Source: Streptomyces lydicus (GTDB taxonomy: Bacteria > Actinomycetota > Actinomycetes > Streptomycetales > Streptomycetaceae). Taken from it: 64,000 nt of DNA. Below are positions 50,566-59,008 of the stretch, piece by piece. Under the pieces are notes generated by a model. It was given only the letters and a program-made list of their open reading frames with translations, was not told the DNA's origin and searched no databases. Each line of letters starts with the position of its first letter. The first letter of the stretch is position 1. The position numbers and the translations under genes were made by a program. The stretch covers positions 1-64,000 of the forward strand of contig NZ_JNZA01000018.1 of assembly GCF_000717345.1 (NCBI RefSeq), in the 5' to 3' direction.

Positions 50566-51195
50566 TCAGTCGACGCGTCGCTGGTACAGCCCCCAGGTGA
50601 ATTCGGCGACGAGCTTTTCCGGGGTGCCGTCCGGACCGGGAGCCGTACAGGCCAGGCGCCAGCGGGTCGGCGCGCTGCCCTCCAACGGGCGGGCCGGGGC
50701 GAAGGCCCGGGCGACCTCGTCGACGGTGCAGCACCACGGAGCGAGGTCCGGCGCCGTCCGCAACTCGGGAGCGGCCGCACCGGGCGCCCGTACGAGCCAT
50801 GCGTTCCAGACGGTGCCGCGCCGCTCGTCGGTGAGCACCTCGAACCGCAGATCGGGCCAGAGCGGGACCGGCCAGGTGAGAACCTTGCAGGTCAGGTCGC
50901 CGATCCGGCGGGTGGTGAGGGACTCGGGGGCGCCGAGCAGCGCACGGTACGGCTGCACGCCGCGCCCCCGCGGGGTGTGCATCGTCGCCTGCCAGCGGCG
51001 ATTGGCCTCCCTCATCTGCGCGCGCGTGACGCCCAGGGCGCGCAGCGCGTCCTCGACCCGGCCGGGGTGGTGGTCGGCCATCCGGCGCAGCAGTACGCAC
51101 TGGAAGGCGACCGGTCCGGGCAGGTCGGCGGGGGCGCCGGGACCGGTGGGGGTGCCGGCGCCGGTGGGCGGGTCGTTGTCGGCGGTGGGATTCAT
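50566..51195 (-). CDS. Conserved hypothetical protein
   Basis: 209 residues. A disordered Pro/Gly/Thr N-terminus (about 25) precedes an alpha/beta domain: VAFQCVLLRRMADHHPGRVEDALRALGVTRAQMREANRRWQATMHTPR, then FEVLTDERRGTVWNAWLVRAP and a C-terminal GTPEKLVAEFTWGLYQRR. No catalytic motif or family is recognised. The central helix pair looks like a small bundle. It lies downstream of the GntR-TetR regulator on the same strand, separated by 24-bp tandem repeats. Confidence 0.6.
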   Translation of the reverse strand: MNPTADNDPPTGAGTPTGPGAPADLPGPVAFQCVLLRRMADHHPGRVEDALRALGVTRAQMREANRRWQATMHTPRGRGVQPYRALLGAPESLTTRRIGDLTCKVLTWPVPLWPDLRFEVLTDERRGTVWNAWLVRAPGAAAPELRTAPDLAPWCCTVDEVARAFAPARPLEGSAPTRWRLACTAPGPDGTPEKLVAEFTWGLYQRRVD

Positions 51196-51226
51196 GGGGA
51201 CATGGTGGTCGACGGTGGCGTCTCAG

Positions 51227-51340
51227 GTGTGCGGACCGTGGCGTATCACGGTGCGCGGCCGGTGCCATACCACGGTGTGCGGGCGGTCACGTATCACGGT
51301 GTGCGGACGGTGCCGTGTCACGGTGTGCGGACGGTGGCGG
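51227..51340. repeat. 24-bp tandem repeats at the 3' end of the GntR-TetR gene
   Basis: Four full units (51227-51250, 51251-51274, 51275-51298, 51299-51322) and a partial fifth (to 51340) share GTGTGCGGACGGTG-x-CGTATCACG. The regulator's last codons (V-R-T-P-stop) lie in the fourth and fifth units. The period is a multiple of three, and one other minus-strand frame reads as repeated HRPHTVIR. Confidence 0.85.
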
Positions 51341-52316
51341 CCCCACCCGCCCGGCGTTCGACCAGTACTTCCATCCCGTCCAGCAGGCGCTCCAGCCCGA
51401 AGTCGAAGAGCGTCCCCAGGTTCACCTTGTCGTCGTCGGTCCCGGCCATTCCCGCGTACATCGGGTACGAGCCGGACGTGAGGATGCCCTCGAACACCGG
51501 ATCCATTGCCGCCATCCACTGCTCCTGGTCCATCCCGGTCTCCTGCTCGGCCTCCAGGTCGTCCTCCAGGCCGGCGGCGGTGGACAGGACGAAGCCCAGC
51601 AGCGTCAGGGCCATGTGGATCAGCGTCACCGGATCCATTCCCTCGACCCGCGCCATGGTCCATTCGACCAGCGCCATCGCCCGCGGCATCGGCTGCGGGC
51701 GGGTGAGCGACAGGTACTGCGCCAGCCACGGGTGCCGCTGGTAGAGCTCCCACTGGAGCCGCGCGCCGGCCTCCATCCGCTCGCGCCAGCCGTCCGGTGC
51801 GGGATCGGGAAGGGTGACGTCCGCGAACGCGGCGTCCGCCATCAGCAGCACCAGTTCGTCCTTGTTGGCCACGTGGCGGTAGAGCGCCATCGAGGACATC
51901 CCGAACTCGGCGGCGACCCGGCGCATCGACAGGCCCCGCAGGCCCTCGGCGTCGGCGACCTTGACGGCGGCGCTGACGATGCGGTCCCGGTTCAGTCCGC
52001 CGCCGTCGGGCTCCCGCGGCGCCCGCTCCGGAGCGGGGGCGCCGCGGGCGGGCTTCCGGGCCCGGGTCTGTGGCTGGTCCGGGGGCCCGGCCTGCGGGTC
52101 GCTGACCACCGTGCCGACGCCCGGTACGGCCTGTACGACGCCCTCCTGACGCAGCGTCGTCAGTACCTTCGTGGCGGTCGCCATCGCCACTCCCCACTCC
52201 CGGGTGATCCGCCGGGTCGACGGCACCCGGTCGCCCGGTGCCAGCTCTCCGGCGTCGATACGGCGCCGGATCTCCTCGACGATCCGCCGGTAGGGCGGCG
52301 GGGCCGACTGCTCCAC
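51318..52316 (-). CDS. Double-HTH regulator: GntR wHTH fused to TetR HTH and C-terminal domain
   Basis: 332 residues. Residues of about 8-72 are a GntR-type winged helix (PPYRRIVEEIRRRIDAGELAPGDRVPSTRRITREWGVAMATATKVLTTLRQEGVVQ). After a 30-residue Pro-rich linker, residues of about 108-155 are a TetR HTH (NRDRIVSAAVKVADAEGLRGLSMRRVAAEFGMSSMALYRHVANKDEL), followed by a TetR ligand-binding domain with many Met. It is divergent from a DHA2 MFS exporter, which it probably represses through sites at 52331-52426. The C-terminus runs into the 24-bp repeats. Confidence 0.9.
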   Translation of the reverse strand: MEQSAPPPYRRIVEEIRRRIDAGELAPGDRVPSTRRITREWGVAMATATKVLTTLRQEGVVQAVPGVGTVVSDPQAGPPDQPQTRARKPARGAPAPERAPREPDGGGLNRDRIVSAAVKVADAEGLRGLSMRRVAAEFGMSSMALYRHVANKDELVLLMADAAFADVTLPDPAPDGWRERMEAGARLQWELYQRHPWLAQYLSLTRPQPMPRAMALVEWTMARVEGMDPVTLIHMALTLLGFVLSTAAGLEDDLEAEQETGMDQEQWMAAMDPVFEGILTSGSYPMYAGMAGTDDDKVNLGTLFDFGLERLLDGMEVLVERRAGGAATVRTP

Positions 52317-52330
52317 GGGGGAACCTCCGT

Positions 52331-52426
52331 ACTAGTGCACCAGGGTCCAGGGATGGGCTGCGAGCGTAACAGTGCGGGCGCGACCAGGGTGGTGCGCGAC
52401 CGAGGTGCACTAGTGTGATGCACCTC
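52331..52426. promoter_or_regulatory. Candidate operators between GntR-TetR regulator and MFS gene
   Basis: ACTAGTGCAC (52331-52340) and its exact inverse GTGCACTAGT (52405-52414) face each other, each half of an ideal ACTAGTGCACTAGT palindrome. A perfect 8-9-8 inverted repeat GAGGTGCA (52402-52409) / TGCACCTC (52419-52426) overlaps the second. TACCGT (52474-52479) ending 7 nt before the MFS ATG is a probable -10. Confidence 0.6.
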
Positions 52427-52486
52427 CAACTCCCTCCTGCTGTCTGGTGTTTGCGCCGTAAGCACCGCCTGCTTACCGTGTCACCC

Positions 52487-54148
52487 ATGCCGTTTACTTC
52501 GTACACATCGCGTCCGTGCGCATCCCAGCCGTCGGCCGGGCGCCGCGAGTGGATCGCCCTGGCCGTCCTCCTGCTGCCCTGCCTCCTCGTCTCGATGGAC
52601 GTCTCGGTGCTCTACTTCGCGGTGCCGTTCCTCACCGCCCAACTGGAGCCCAGCAGCGTCCAGCAACTGTGGATCCTGGACGTCTACGGCTTCGTCCTGG
52701 CCGGCCTGCTGATCACCATGGGGGCCCTGGGCGACCGCGTCGGCCGGCGCAAGCTGCTGCTGTCCGGTGCCCTCCTCTTCGGCCTCGCCTCCGGACTCGC
52801 CGCCTACTCGGGGAGCGCCGAAATGCTGATCGCCGCACGGGCGTTGCTCGGTGTCGGAGGCGCCACCCTGATGCCCTCCACGCTCGCGCTGATCCGCAAC
52901 CTCTTCCACGACGCCAAGCAGCGCGGCAAGGCGGTCGCGATCTGGTCGGCGGCGATGATGGGCGGGATCGCCATCGGACCGGTGCTGAGCGGGGCGCTGC
53001 TGGAGCACTTCTGGTGGGGCTCGGTCTTCCTGATCAACGCGCCGGCGATGGTGCTGCTGCTGGTCTGCGGCCCGCTGCTGCTCCCGGAGTTCAAGAATCC
53101 GGCGGCCGGCCGCTTCGATCTGCCCGGCTCGCTGCTGTCCCTGCTCGCGATGCTCCCGCTCGTCTACGGCATCAAGGAGATCGCCCGCGACGGGGTGTCC
53201 GCGCTGCCGGTCGTCGCCCTCGCCGCGGGCCTGCTGGCCGCCGCCGCCTTCGTCCACCGTCAGCGCACCGCCCGCCATCCCATGCTTGACCTGGAGCTGT
53301 TCCGGCACCGCGGGTTCAGCGTCTCGGTGCTGATGAACCTGCTGGCGATGTTCGCGGTCGTCGGCTGTGCGGTGTTCTTCACCCAGTACCTGCAGACCGT
53401 ACGGGGCATGAGCCCGCTGGAGGCGGCGCTGTGGAATCTGCTGCCGACCCTCGCGGTGGGCGGAATGACGGCGGTGGCCACCTCGCTCGCCCAGCGGATG
53501 GACCGGGCGTACGTCATCGCTCTGGGGTTCGCCATCGCGGCCGGCGGATTCGTCTGGCTGTCCTGGCTGGAGCCCGGTTCGGCCCTCTGGTACGTGCTGG
53601 TCGCGTCGTCCGTCTACGCCTCGGGCCTGGTGATGGTGATGTCCCTGGGGAACGAGTTGGCCATCGGGGTCGCCCCGCCGGAACGCGCGGGCTCCGCCTC
53701 CGCGCTGCTGGAGTCCGGCACGGAACTGGGCGGCGCGCTGGGCATGGCGATCCTGGGCAGTATCGGGAGCGCGGTCTACCGCGGTCACATGGATGACGCC
53801 GTATCGGCCGGGCTTCCCTCCGGGGCGGCCGACGCCGCCCGCGAGACCCTGGCGGGCGCCGCCGCGGTCGCCGGCGAACTCCCGGGCCGGGCGGGCGAAG
53901 CACTGCTGGCCGCGGCCCGGACCGCGTTCACCGACGGGCTGCAGACGGCGGTGCTGGTCGCGGCCGGCGTGATGGCCCTGGCCGCGGCGCTGACGATCGC
54001 GCTGCTCCGCGGCCTGCGCACCACGGAGGGCGAGGGCCCGAACGGCGCGGGAACGGGGGATGCGGCGGCCGCGGCGGACGCGGCAGGCGTGACCGGTGCG
54101 GGAGCGGCGGGCGTGGCGGACGTGGCCGGTGCGGGAACGGGCATCTAG
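52487..54148 (+). CDS. DHA2-family MFS drug exporter
   Basis: 553 residues, 14 predicted TM segments. Signature loops: LLPCLLVSMDVSVLYFAVPFL (TM1 with Asp), GALGDRVGRRKLLL (MFS motif A) and GVGGATLMPSTLALI (motif C-like). QacA/SmvA/EmrB-type proton antiporter for cationic drugs or metabolites. The last 40 residues are a Gly/Ala/Asp-rich repeat tail (GAAGVADVAGAGTGI). The ATG 52487 lacks a ribosome site and is probably leaderless. Divergent from its likely repressor. The tail's repeat continues past the stop (TGGCCGGTGCGGGA units to about 54220); 54149-54417 has no gene. Confidence 0.92.
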   Translation: MPFTSYTSRPCASQPSAGRREWIALAVLLLPCLLVSMDVSVLYFAVPFLTAQLEPSSVQQLWILDVYGFVLAGLLITMGALGDRVGRRKLLLSGALLFGLASGLAAYSGSAEMLIAARALLGVGGATLMPSTLALIRNLFHDAKQRGKAVAIWSAAMMGGIAIGPVLSGALLEHFWWGSVFLINAPAMVLLLVCGPLLLPEFKNPAAGRFDLPGSLLSLLAMLPLVYGIKEIARDGVSALPVVALAAGLLAAAAFVHRQRTARHPMLDLELFRHRGFSVSVLMNLLAMFAVVGCAVFFTQYLQTVRGMSPLEAALWNLLPTLAVGGMTAVATSLAQRMDRAYVIALGFAIAAGGFVWLSWLEPGSALWYVLVASSVYASGLVMVMSLGNELAIGVAPPERAGSASALLESGTELGGALGMAILGSIGSAVYRGHMDDAVSAGLPSGAADAARETLAGAAAVAGELPGRAGEALLAAARTAFTDGLQTAVLVAAGVMALAAALTIALLRGLRTTEGEGPNGAGTGDAAAAADAAGVTGAGAAGVADVAGAGTGI

Positions 54149-54417
54149 CGGCCATGGCCGGTGCGGGAGCGGGGATCCAGCAGGAGGCATGGCCGGTGCG
54201 GGACCGGCGGAGGTGGCGGACATGGACGATGCGATGTCCTGGTCCGCCGCCTCCCTGACGGATCCTGCTCCGCCATCGGCTTCGATTCCGGCTCCGCCTC
54301 CGGCTCCTGGTTCCGGTCCCGTCCCTGGCTGGCTTCCGGTCCCGCTCCCGGTTCCGGTCCCGGCCCGGGTGCTGCTTCCGTGACGGATGGGGCTGCCCAC
54401 CGCCGCCCCCGGGGGCG

Positions 54418-55041
54418 TCAGCTGAAGTCGAACTCGCCGGTGCGGGACCGCTTCAGCTCGAAGAACTTGTCGTAGCCGGCGAGGAGACGGGCACCGTCGA
54501 AGACCCGCACCGCGTCCTCGCCGCGCGGGATCGCCATCAGCACCGGGCCGAAGAAGGCGACCCCGTCGATGTGGATCGTCGGAGTGCCGACGTCCTCGCC
54601 GACCGGATCCATGCCCTCGTGATGGCTCTTGCGCAGCGCGTCGTCGTACGCCTCGCTGTCCGCCGCCCCGGCCAGCTCGGCCGGCAGCCCGACCTCGGCC
54701 AGGGCCTCCTCGATGACGGTCGCGGTGTCCTCGCGGCCGTCGTTGTGGATACGGGTGCCGAGCGCGGTGTACAGGTCGCGCAGTACGCCCTCGCCGTGCT
54801 CCTGAGCGGCCGCGATGCACACGCGTACGGGGCCCCAGCCCGCGTCCAGCAGCTCCCGGTACTTCTGCGGGAGATCCTCACGGCCTTCGTTGAGCACCGA
54901 CAGGCTCATGACCCGGAACCGCAGATCCAGGTCGCGGTGCTGCTCGACCTCCAGGATCCAGCGGGAGGAAATCCAGGCGAACGGGCAGATGGGGTCGAAG
55001 TAGAAGTCGACGGAGTGGCGGGTACTGCTCGGGTTGGTCAT
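54418..55041 (-). CDS. Mycothiol-dependent nitroreductase-like protein (Rv2466c/DsbA family)
   Basis: 207 residues, a thioredoxin fold with a helical insertion: [43 protein letters not shown], then [24 protein letters not shown] near the end. The active site reads C-P-F-A (single Cys), which fits mycothiol adduct chemistry rather than dithiol exchange. Rv2466c relatives use mycothiol to reduce nitro compounds and help oxidative-stress tolerance. Monocistronic. It lies close to another MarR/oxidoreductase pair and Ohr. Confidence 0.87.
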   Translation of the reverse strand: MTNPSSTRHSVDFYFDPICPFAWISSRWILEVEQHRDLDLRFRVMSLSVLNEGREDLPQKYRELLDAGWGPVRVCIAAAQEHGEGVLRDLYTALGTRIHNDGREDTATVIEEALAEVGLPAELAGAADSEAYDDALRKSHHEGMDPVGEDVGTPTIHIDGVAFFGPVLMAIPRGEDAVRVFDGARLLAGYDKFFELKRSRTGEFDFS

Positions 55042-55165
55042 AGGGCCGAGATTAGAACGCCACCCGGCCCGCTCGCGCGGTCCACCTGCCCACGGTGATC
55101 GTGGGCCACTTCCGGGGCCGGTGCCCGGGGTGCTCCCCCACCCGGGGCCGGCCGGCGGGCGCGGC

Positions 55166-55597
55166 CTACTCGGGCGCCACGCCCAGCATCCGCTGCAGCA
55201 ATTCCTTGAGCAGCGTGCGCTCGGCGGCCGTCAGCTTGCCGAGGGGCTCGCGCGCGAAGTGCAGCGACGTGCGCAGTGCCTCGGCCGTGCGTGCGCCCTC
55301 CGCCGTCGGGGCGGCGAGCTTGACGCGGCGGTCGGCCGGGTCGGGGCGGCGCTCGACCAGGCCGCGGGCCTCCAGGCGGTCCACTATGCCGGTGATGTTC
55401 GACGGCTCGCACTTCAGCCGCTCGGCGACCTTACGCATCGGAAGCGGCTCGACGGAGAGGAGAGTGAGCACCCGGGCCTGCGCACCGGTGAGGGAGTGCT
55501 CGGCCGCGGCGTGCTCGTACTCCTCGTGGTAGCGGACGACGACGGTGCCGATGAGGTCGACGACCTCGACGGTCAAGGAGTCTGCGCGCGGTGTCAT
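55166..55597 (-). CDS. MarR-family regulator (second paralogue)
   Basis: 143 residues from ATG 55597 (TACTCT 7 nt upstream, no ribosome site; probably leaderless). w[51 protein letters not shown], then [16 protein letters not shown]. One Cys (KCEPSN, in the recognition region) could make it redox-sensitive, though it is not the OhrR-type N-terminal Cys. Paralogous to 17916-18335 and arranged identically, divergent from an oxidoreductase gene. Confidence 0.9.
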   Translation of the reverse strand: MTPRADSLTVEVVDLIGTVVVRYHEEYEHAAAEHSLTGAQARVLTLLSVEPLPMRKVAERLKCEPSNITGIVDRLEARGLVERRPDPADRRVKLAAPTAEGARTAEALRTSLHFAREPLGKLTAAERTLLKELLQRMLGVAPE

Positions 55598-55619
55598 ACA
55601 CACCAGAGTACCCAATTGC

Positions 55620-55649
55620 TTGACAGCATGAAATATCGATGCGCATTAT
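55620..55649 (+). promoter_or_regulatory. Promoter of the NADP-dependent oxidoreductase gene
   Basis: TTGACA (55620-55625), an 18-nt spacer containing AAATATC, and CATTAT (55644-55649). Same -35, spacer length and AAATATC as the promoter at 18358-18387 of the other MarR module, so the two intergenic regions share ancestry or a common regulator site. Confidence 0.6.
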
Positions 55650-55686
55650 TGTTTCAGTACCTGAAGCATTAGGAAGGACCGCGCTC

Positions 55687-56706
55687 ATGTCCGCACTGCC
55701 CACGACCAGCCGCGAATGGCACCTCACCGCCCGCCCGCACGGCTGGCCCACCCCCGCGGACTTCGCGCTGCGCGAGGCCGCGGTGCCCGAGATCGGCGAG
55801 GGCCAGGTCCTCGTCCGCAACAAGCACTTCTCGGTCGACCCGTACATGCGCGGCCGGATGAACGACGTGAAGTCGTACGTTCCGCCGTTCCAGCTCGACC
55901 AGCCGATGGACGGTGGCGCGGTCGGTGAGGTCATCGCCTCGCGCGCGGACTCCGTCGCCGTCGGTGACCACGTCCTGCACGGCCTCGGCTGGCGTGAGTA
56001 CGCGGTCGTGGACGCCAATCGCGTCGCCAAGGCGGACCCGTCGCTCGCCCCCCTCACCGCCTACCTCGGCGTGCTGGGCATGCCGGGCCTGACCGCGTAC
56101 GCGGGCCTGCTGGAGGTGGCGTCCTTCAAGGAGGGCGACACCGTCTTCGTGTCCGGCGCGGCCGGCGCGGTGGGCAGCGAGGTCGGCCAGATCGCCAAGC
56201 TCAAGGGCGCCTCCCGGGTCATCGGCTCGGCCGGCTCCGACGAGAAGGTCAAGCTCCTGGTCGAGGAGTACGGCTTCGACGCCGCCTTCAACTACAAGAA
56301 CGGCGACGTCACCCAGCAGCTCAAGGAGGCTGCGCCCGACGGCATCGACGTCTACTTCGACAACGTCGGCGGCGACCACCTCGAGGCCGCCATCTCAAGC
56401 CTCAAGGTCCATGGCCGGGTCGCCATATGCGGCATGATCTCGATGTACAACGCGACGGAGCCGAGCCCCGCGCCGCGCAACCTCGCCATGGTGATCGGCA
56501 AGCGCCTGCGCCTCCAGGGCCTCCTGGTCAGCGACCACGCCCACCTGCAGTCGCAGTTCGTCGAGGAGGTCTCCGCCTGGGTCCGCTCCGGCGAGCTCAA
56601 GTACAGCGAGACCAAGGTGCCCGGCATCGAGAACGGCGTCGAAGCCTTCCTGGGCCTCCTCCGCGGCGAGAACACCGGCAAGATGATCGTGAGCCTGGAG
56701 GACTGA
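55687..56706 (+). CDS. NADP-dependent zinc-independent oxidoreductase (MDR; CurA/leukotriene-B4-dehydrogenase type)
   Basis: 339 residues. VDPYMRGRMND near the N-terminus is the hallmark of the PTGR/CurA branch. The cofactor motif is VFVSGAAGAVGSEVGQIAKLKGA with the R-VIGSAGS that selects NADP. Other signatures are YFDNVGGDHLEAA and GMISMYNATEPSPAPRN. It reduces double bonds of alpha,beta-unsaturated ketones or aldehydes. GGAAGGA lies upstream of ATG 55687. Divergent from the MarR gene at 55166, its likely regulator. Confidence 0.93.
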   Translation: MSALPTTSREWHLTARPHGWPTPADFALREAAVPEIGEGQVLVRNKHFSVDPYMRGRMNDVKSYVPPFQLDQPMDGGAVGEVIASRADSVAVGDHVLHGLGWREYAVVDANRVAKADPSLAPLTAYLGVLGMPGLTAYAGLLEVASFKEGDTVFVSGAAGAVGSEVGQIAKLKGASRVIGSAGSDEKVKLLVEEYGFDAAFNYKNGDVTQQLKEAAPDGIDVYFDNVGGDHLEAAISSLKVHGRVAICGMISMYNATEPSPAPRNLAMVIGKRLRLQGLLVSDHAHLQSQFVEEVSAWVRSGELKYSETKVPGIENGVEAFLGLLRGENTGKMIVSLED

Positions 56707-57552
56707 CGCCCGGGGATCGAACTCTGGGGCCTGCGTTCTGCGCTCAGAGGTCTGAGCTTTGAGGGCTGAGGTCTGCGGGCTTGGGACTCGCGGGGTCGCC
56801 CAGCACTCAAGGCTGAGTGCGGAGGGCTGACCTTCGAGGGCTGAGCGGTGAGCCAGGAACGGCAGCTGGGTGCGGGTACGGGCACGAGCTCATGCTCGTA
56901 CCCGCGCGCCGGTGGCTGCCGTGCCCGGGCGGGGGGCATATTCGTCCTTGTGCCGGGGGTACCGGTGCCTGGGTGGGGGCGTGTTCCTACCCGCGCCGGT
57001 GGTGGCCGTGCTCGGGCGGGGCGTGTCGTGCGGGCTTCCGTTCTTGGGCCTGTACGTTGCGCCCGCTCCTGGGCGGGCGCAGGCCCCGGGTCGGGGTCCG
57101 GCCCTGGGGTTCCCTGCGGGTGCCCGTGGCTGCGTCCGGGCCCGGCGTCGGCCTTGGCGTCGGCGTCGGCCTCGGTCCCGGCTCCGCCCCGGCTCCGGTC
57201 CCGGAGCCGGCATCGGTGTCGTGCCGATGGCAGTTCCCGGCCCTGGGGGCGTGTGGATGCTGGTGCCTGCGTACGGGCCCGGGGGTGTACATATCCCGTG
57301 TCCGTTCTCAGGTACTGGGTGTGCCCGTGGCTGCGTCTGTGGACCGTAGGGGTGGTGGGGGAGGGTGGGGCGGGGGGAAGGCAGGGAATGTGATTCGCCC
57401 GCTGTCCTTGGGTCGTCCGTGGGCTGTCCTTGGGGCTCGTTCCGTCGCCTGCTGCGCCCGCTCGTTGGACTCTTGCGCCCGCCCGTTAGGCTCGGCGGCA
57501 AGCCGTCGCGATCCGTGGGCGCGAGTCGCGGCGAACTACAGGAGGATTTCGT
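56707..57552. other. 846-bp intergenic region with hairpins and short GC repeats; no gene supported
   Basis: 56710-56840 is a purine-rich stretch with repeated GGGCTGAGGTCTG-like units. A strong composite hairpin follows (GCGGGTAC at about 56871, with ACGAGC/GCTCGT inside and GTACCCGC closing at about 56915). Around 57140-57200 come GTCGGC-type repeats. Long frames exist on both strands but show no protein signature or ribosome site. Promoter of ohr presumably lies in its last 100 bp, before AGGAGG. Confidence 0.55.
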
Positions 57553-57981
57553 ATGTCCATCCAGACCGTCGATGTCGTCTACACCGCCGTCGCCACCGCT
57601 GAGAACGGCCGTGACGGCCGGGTCGCCAGCGACGACGGCAAGCTCGATGTGGTCGTCAACCCGCCCAAGGAGCAGGGTGGCAGCGGCGCCGGCACCAACC
57701 CCGAGCAGCTCTTCGCGGCCGGTTACAGCGCCTGCTTCCAGGGCGCGCTCAGCGTCGTCGCCCGCCGGGAGAACGCCGATGTCTCGGGCTCCCGCGTGAC
57801 CGCCAAGGTCGGCATCGGCAAGACCCCCGACGGTGGTTTCGGCCTCACGGTCGAGATCTCCGCGTCGATCCCCAACGTCGATGAGGCCACCGCCAAGGAC
57901 CTCGTGGAGAAGGCGCACCAGGTGTGCCCGTACTCGAACGCCACCCGGGGCAACATCGACGTCAAGCTGACCGTCGCCTGA
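57553..57981 (+). CDS. ohr: Organic hydroperoxide resistance protein Ohr
   Basis: 142 residues, full length. The reactive Cys61 (AAGYSACFQGAL) and resolving Cys125 (HQVCPYSNATRGN) give the dithiol peroxidase pair, with an Arg/Glu setup in the fold. It reduces organic and fatty-acid hydroperoxides using lipoylated partners. An excellent ribosome site AGGAGG lies 8 nt before ATG. No OhrR is adjacent; the nearest MarR is the gene at 55166. It ends at the hairpin 58005-58043. Confidence 0.95.
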   Translation: MSIQTVDVVYTAVATAENGRDGRVASDDGKLDVVVNPPKEQGGSGAGTNPEQLFAAGYSACFQGALSVVARRENADVSGSRVTAKVGIGKTPDGGFGLTVEISASIPNVDEATAKDLVEKAHQVCPYSNATRGNIDVKLTVA

Positions 57982-58004
57982 TCCACCGCTGACGTACGCG
58001 TCAC

Positions 58005-58043
58005 GCCAAGGGCCGCATCCCGCCATGGGGTGCGGCCCTTGGC
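58005..58043 (+). terminator. 13-bp stem hairpin after ohr
   Basis: GCCAAGGGCCGCA (58005-58017) pairs exactly with TGCGGCCCTTGGC (58031-58043) over a 13-nt loop, starting 23 bp after the ohr stop. Confidence 0.8.
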
Positions 58044-58147
58044 ATGTGGTTCCGTTACAGGCCGCGCCAGGCGCCCCCTGGCCTGTGAGGCTTCAGCGCT
58101 ACGGCACCTCGGCGCTGCGTGACCTCAGGCCCGCGTTACGGGTTCAC

Positions 58148-58192
58148 GTCGGCGTGGTCGGCGTGGTCGGCGTGGTCGGCGTGGTCGGCGTG
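58148..58192. repeat. Five perfect 9-bp GTCGGCGTG repeats
   Basis: GTCGGCGTG occurs five times in perfect tandem (58148-58192), followed by a variant. It lies between ohr and the small membrane-peptide gene, with no coding signature around it. Nine-base period keeps any frame open. Confidence 0.9.
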
Positions 58193-58428
58193 GTCGGTGG
58201 GCTCCGGGGGGCGGGTGGTGGCGGGTTTTGCGATGCGGATTCGAGTCGCGGACGTCGCGGATTCGGAACGGCCGCCGGCTTCTCTGCGCCCGGTCAATTT
58301 CTCGCCCCGTGGCCTCAACTCGCGCTATTCTTTGGGGGCTTCACCGCGTTCCTCCCTACAGCTCCGCCGGCCGTCCGTCGGCGGGGGCCCTGGTCTCCGG
58401 GGCCTGTCCGGAGGAGCGAGGAGGAGCG

Positions 58429-58554
58429 ATGGACGATCAGAACACGGAGCAGGAGAGCGACCGGTGGGCCCCGCCTGACAGATGGCAGGTGGTGATCGGC
58501 GTGCTGGGCCTGCTTGTGGCGATCGTCGCTTGTGTGGGGCAGTTCGCCCGGTAA
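58429..58554 (+). CDS. 41-residue single-TM membrane peptide
   Basis: Encoded peptide: a polar MDDQNTEQESDRWAPPDRW start, a hydrophobic helix of about 17 (VVIGVLGLLVAIVACVG) and a QFAR end. A very strong ribosome site (GAGGAGCGAGGAGGAGCG) just before the ATG argues for real translation. Function unknown; similar membrane microproteins are frequent in actinobacteria. It stands alone; 58555-58900 downstream carries only repeats. Confidence 0.6.
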   Translation: MDDQNTEQESDRWAPPDRWQVVIGVLGLLVAIVACVGQFAR

Positions 58555-58792
58555 GCGCCGGGCTGAGCCCGCAAGGTCCGGACACGGCCGGTGTCCGCCG
58601 TAACGGCGGAGCGGTCAACGGGGGAGTGCCCGGGCTTGGTGCCTCCTCGGCTTCCCATGCCTCCGATGCCTCCCATGTTTTCCGTGCTTCCTGCGGTCGG
58701 CTGGCCACGTCGCTTGGCCGCGTTCCTGTCGGTGGGCGAGTTCCCGTGGTGTCGGCGCCGGCCCTCTCTCTTCCCTTCGCTGGCCGTTTCCT

Positions 58793-58840
58793 GTGCGGGT
58801 GCGGGTGCGGGTGCGGGTGCGGGTGCGGATGCGGATGCGT
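58793..58840. repeat. GTGCGG hexamer repeat
   Basis: Six perfect GTGCGG units (58793-58828) are followed by two degenerate ATGCGG copies. Within the 454-bp gap upstream of the lacI-type gene; no gene is recognised in 58555-59008 apart from this and the operators at 58904-58966. Confidence 0.88.
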
Positions 58841-58903
58841 GCGCCGAGCCGGGGGTGTCTCTCGTGAGCGGTGTGGTGTGACGTAGGCAACGTTCGCGGT
58901 GTC

Positions 58904-58966
58904 TTGACGTGAGTGCCGTGTAATCGATTTCGTAGCCCTCACGCAATTCTCGCGGAAACGATTACA
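58904..58966 (+). promoter_or_regulatory. LacI-type operators and -35 upstream of sugar operon
   Basis: TGTAATCGATTTCG (58919-58932) fits the LacI/CcpA-type consensus TGWAANCGNTNWCA in 13 of 14 bases. CGGAAACGATTACA (58953-58966) is a second copy in the opposite orientation with two mismatches, 34 bp away. TTGACG (58904-58909) is a good -35 in front of site 1. This suggests autoregulation by the LacI-family gene that starts at 59009. Confidence 0.65.
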
Positions 58967-59008
58967 TCCCGATGAGGGCCACCCCACGGACGGAACGGCA
59001 ACGGCGCC

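Noticed and set aside
56890..58026. Minus-strand open frame of about 378 codons opposite ohr
   Set aside because: It is the antisense of a clear ohr gene, continues into GC repeats, and has a low-complexity Pro/Arg/Thr composition without ribosome site or domain.
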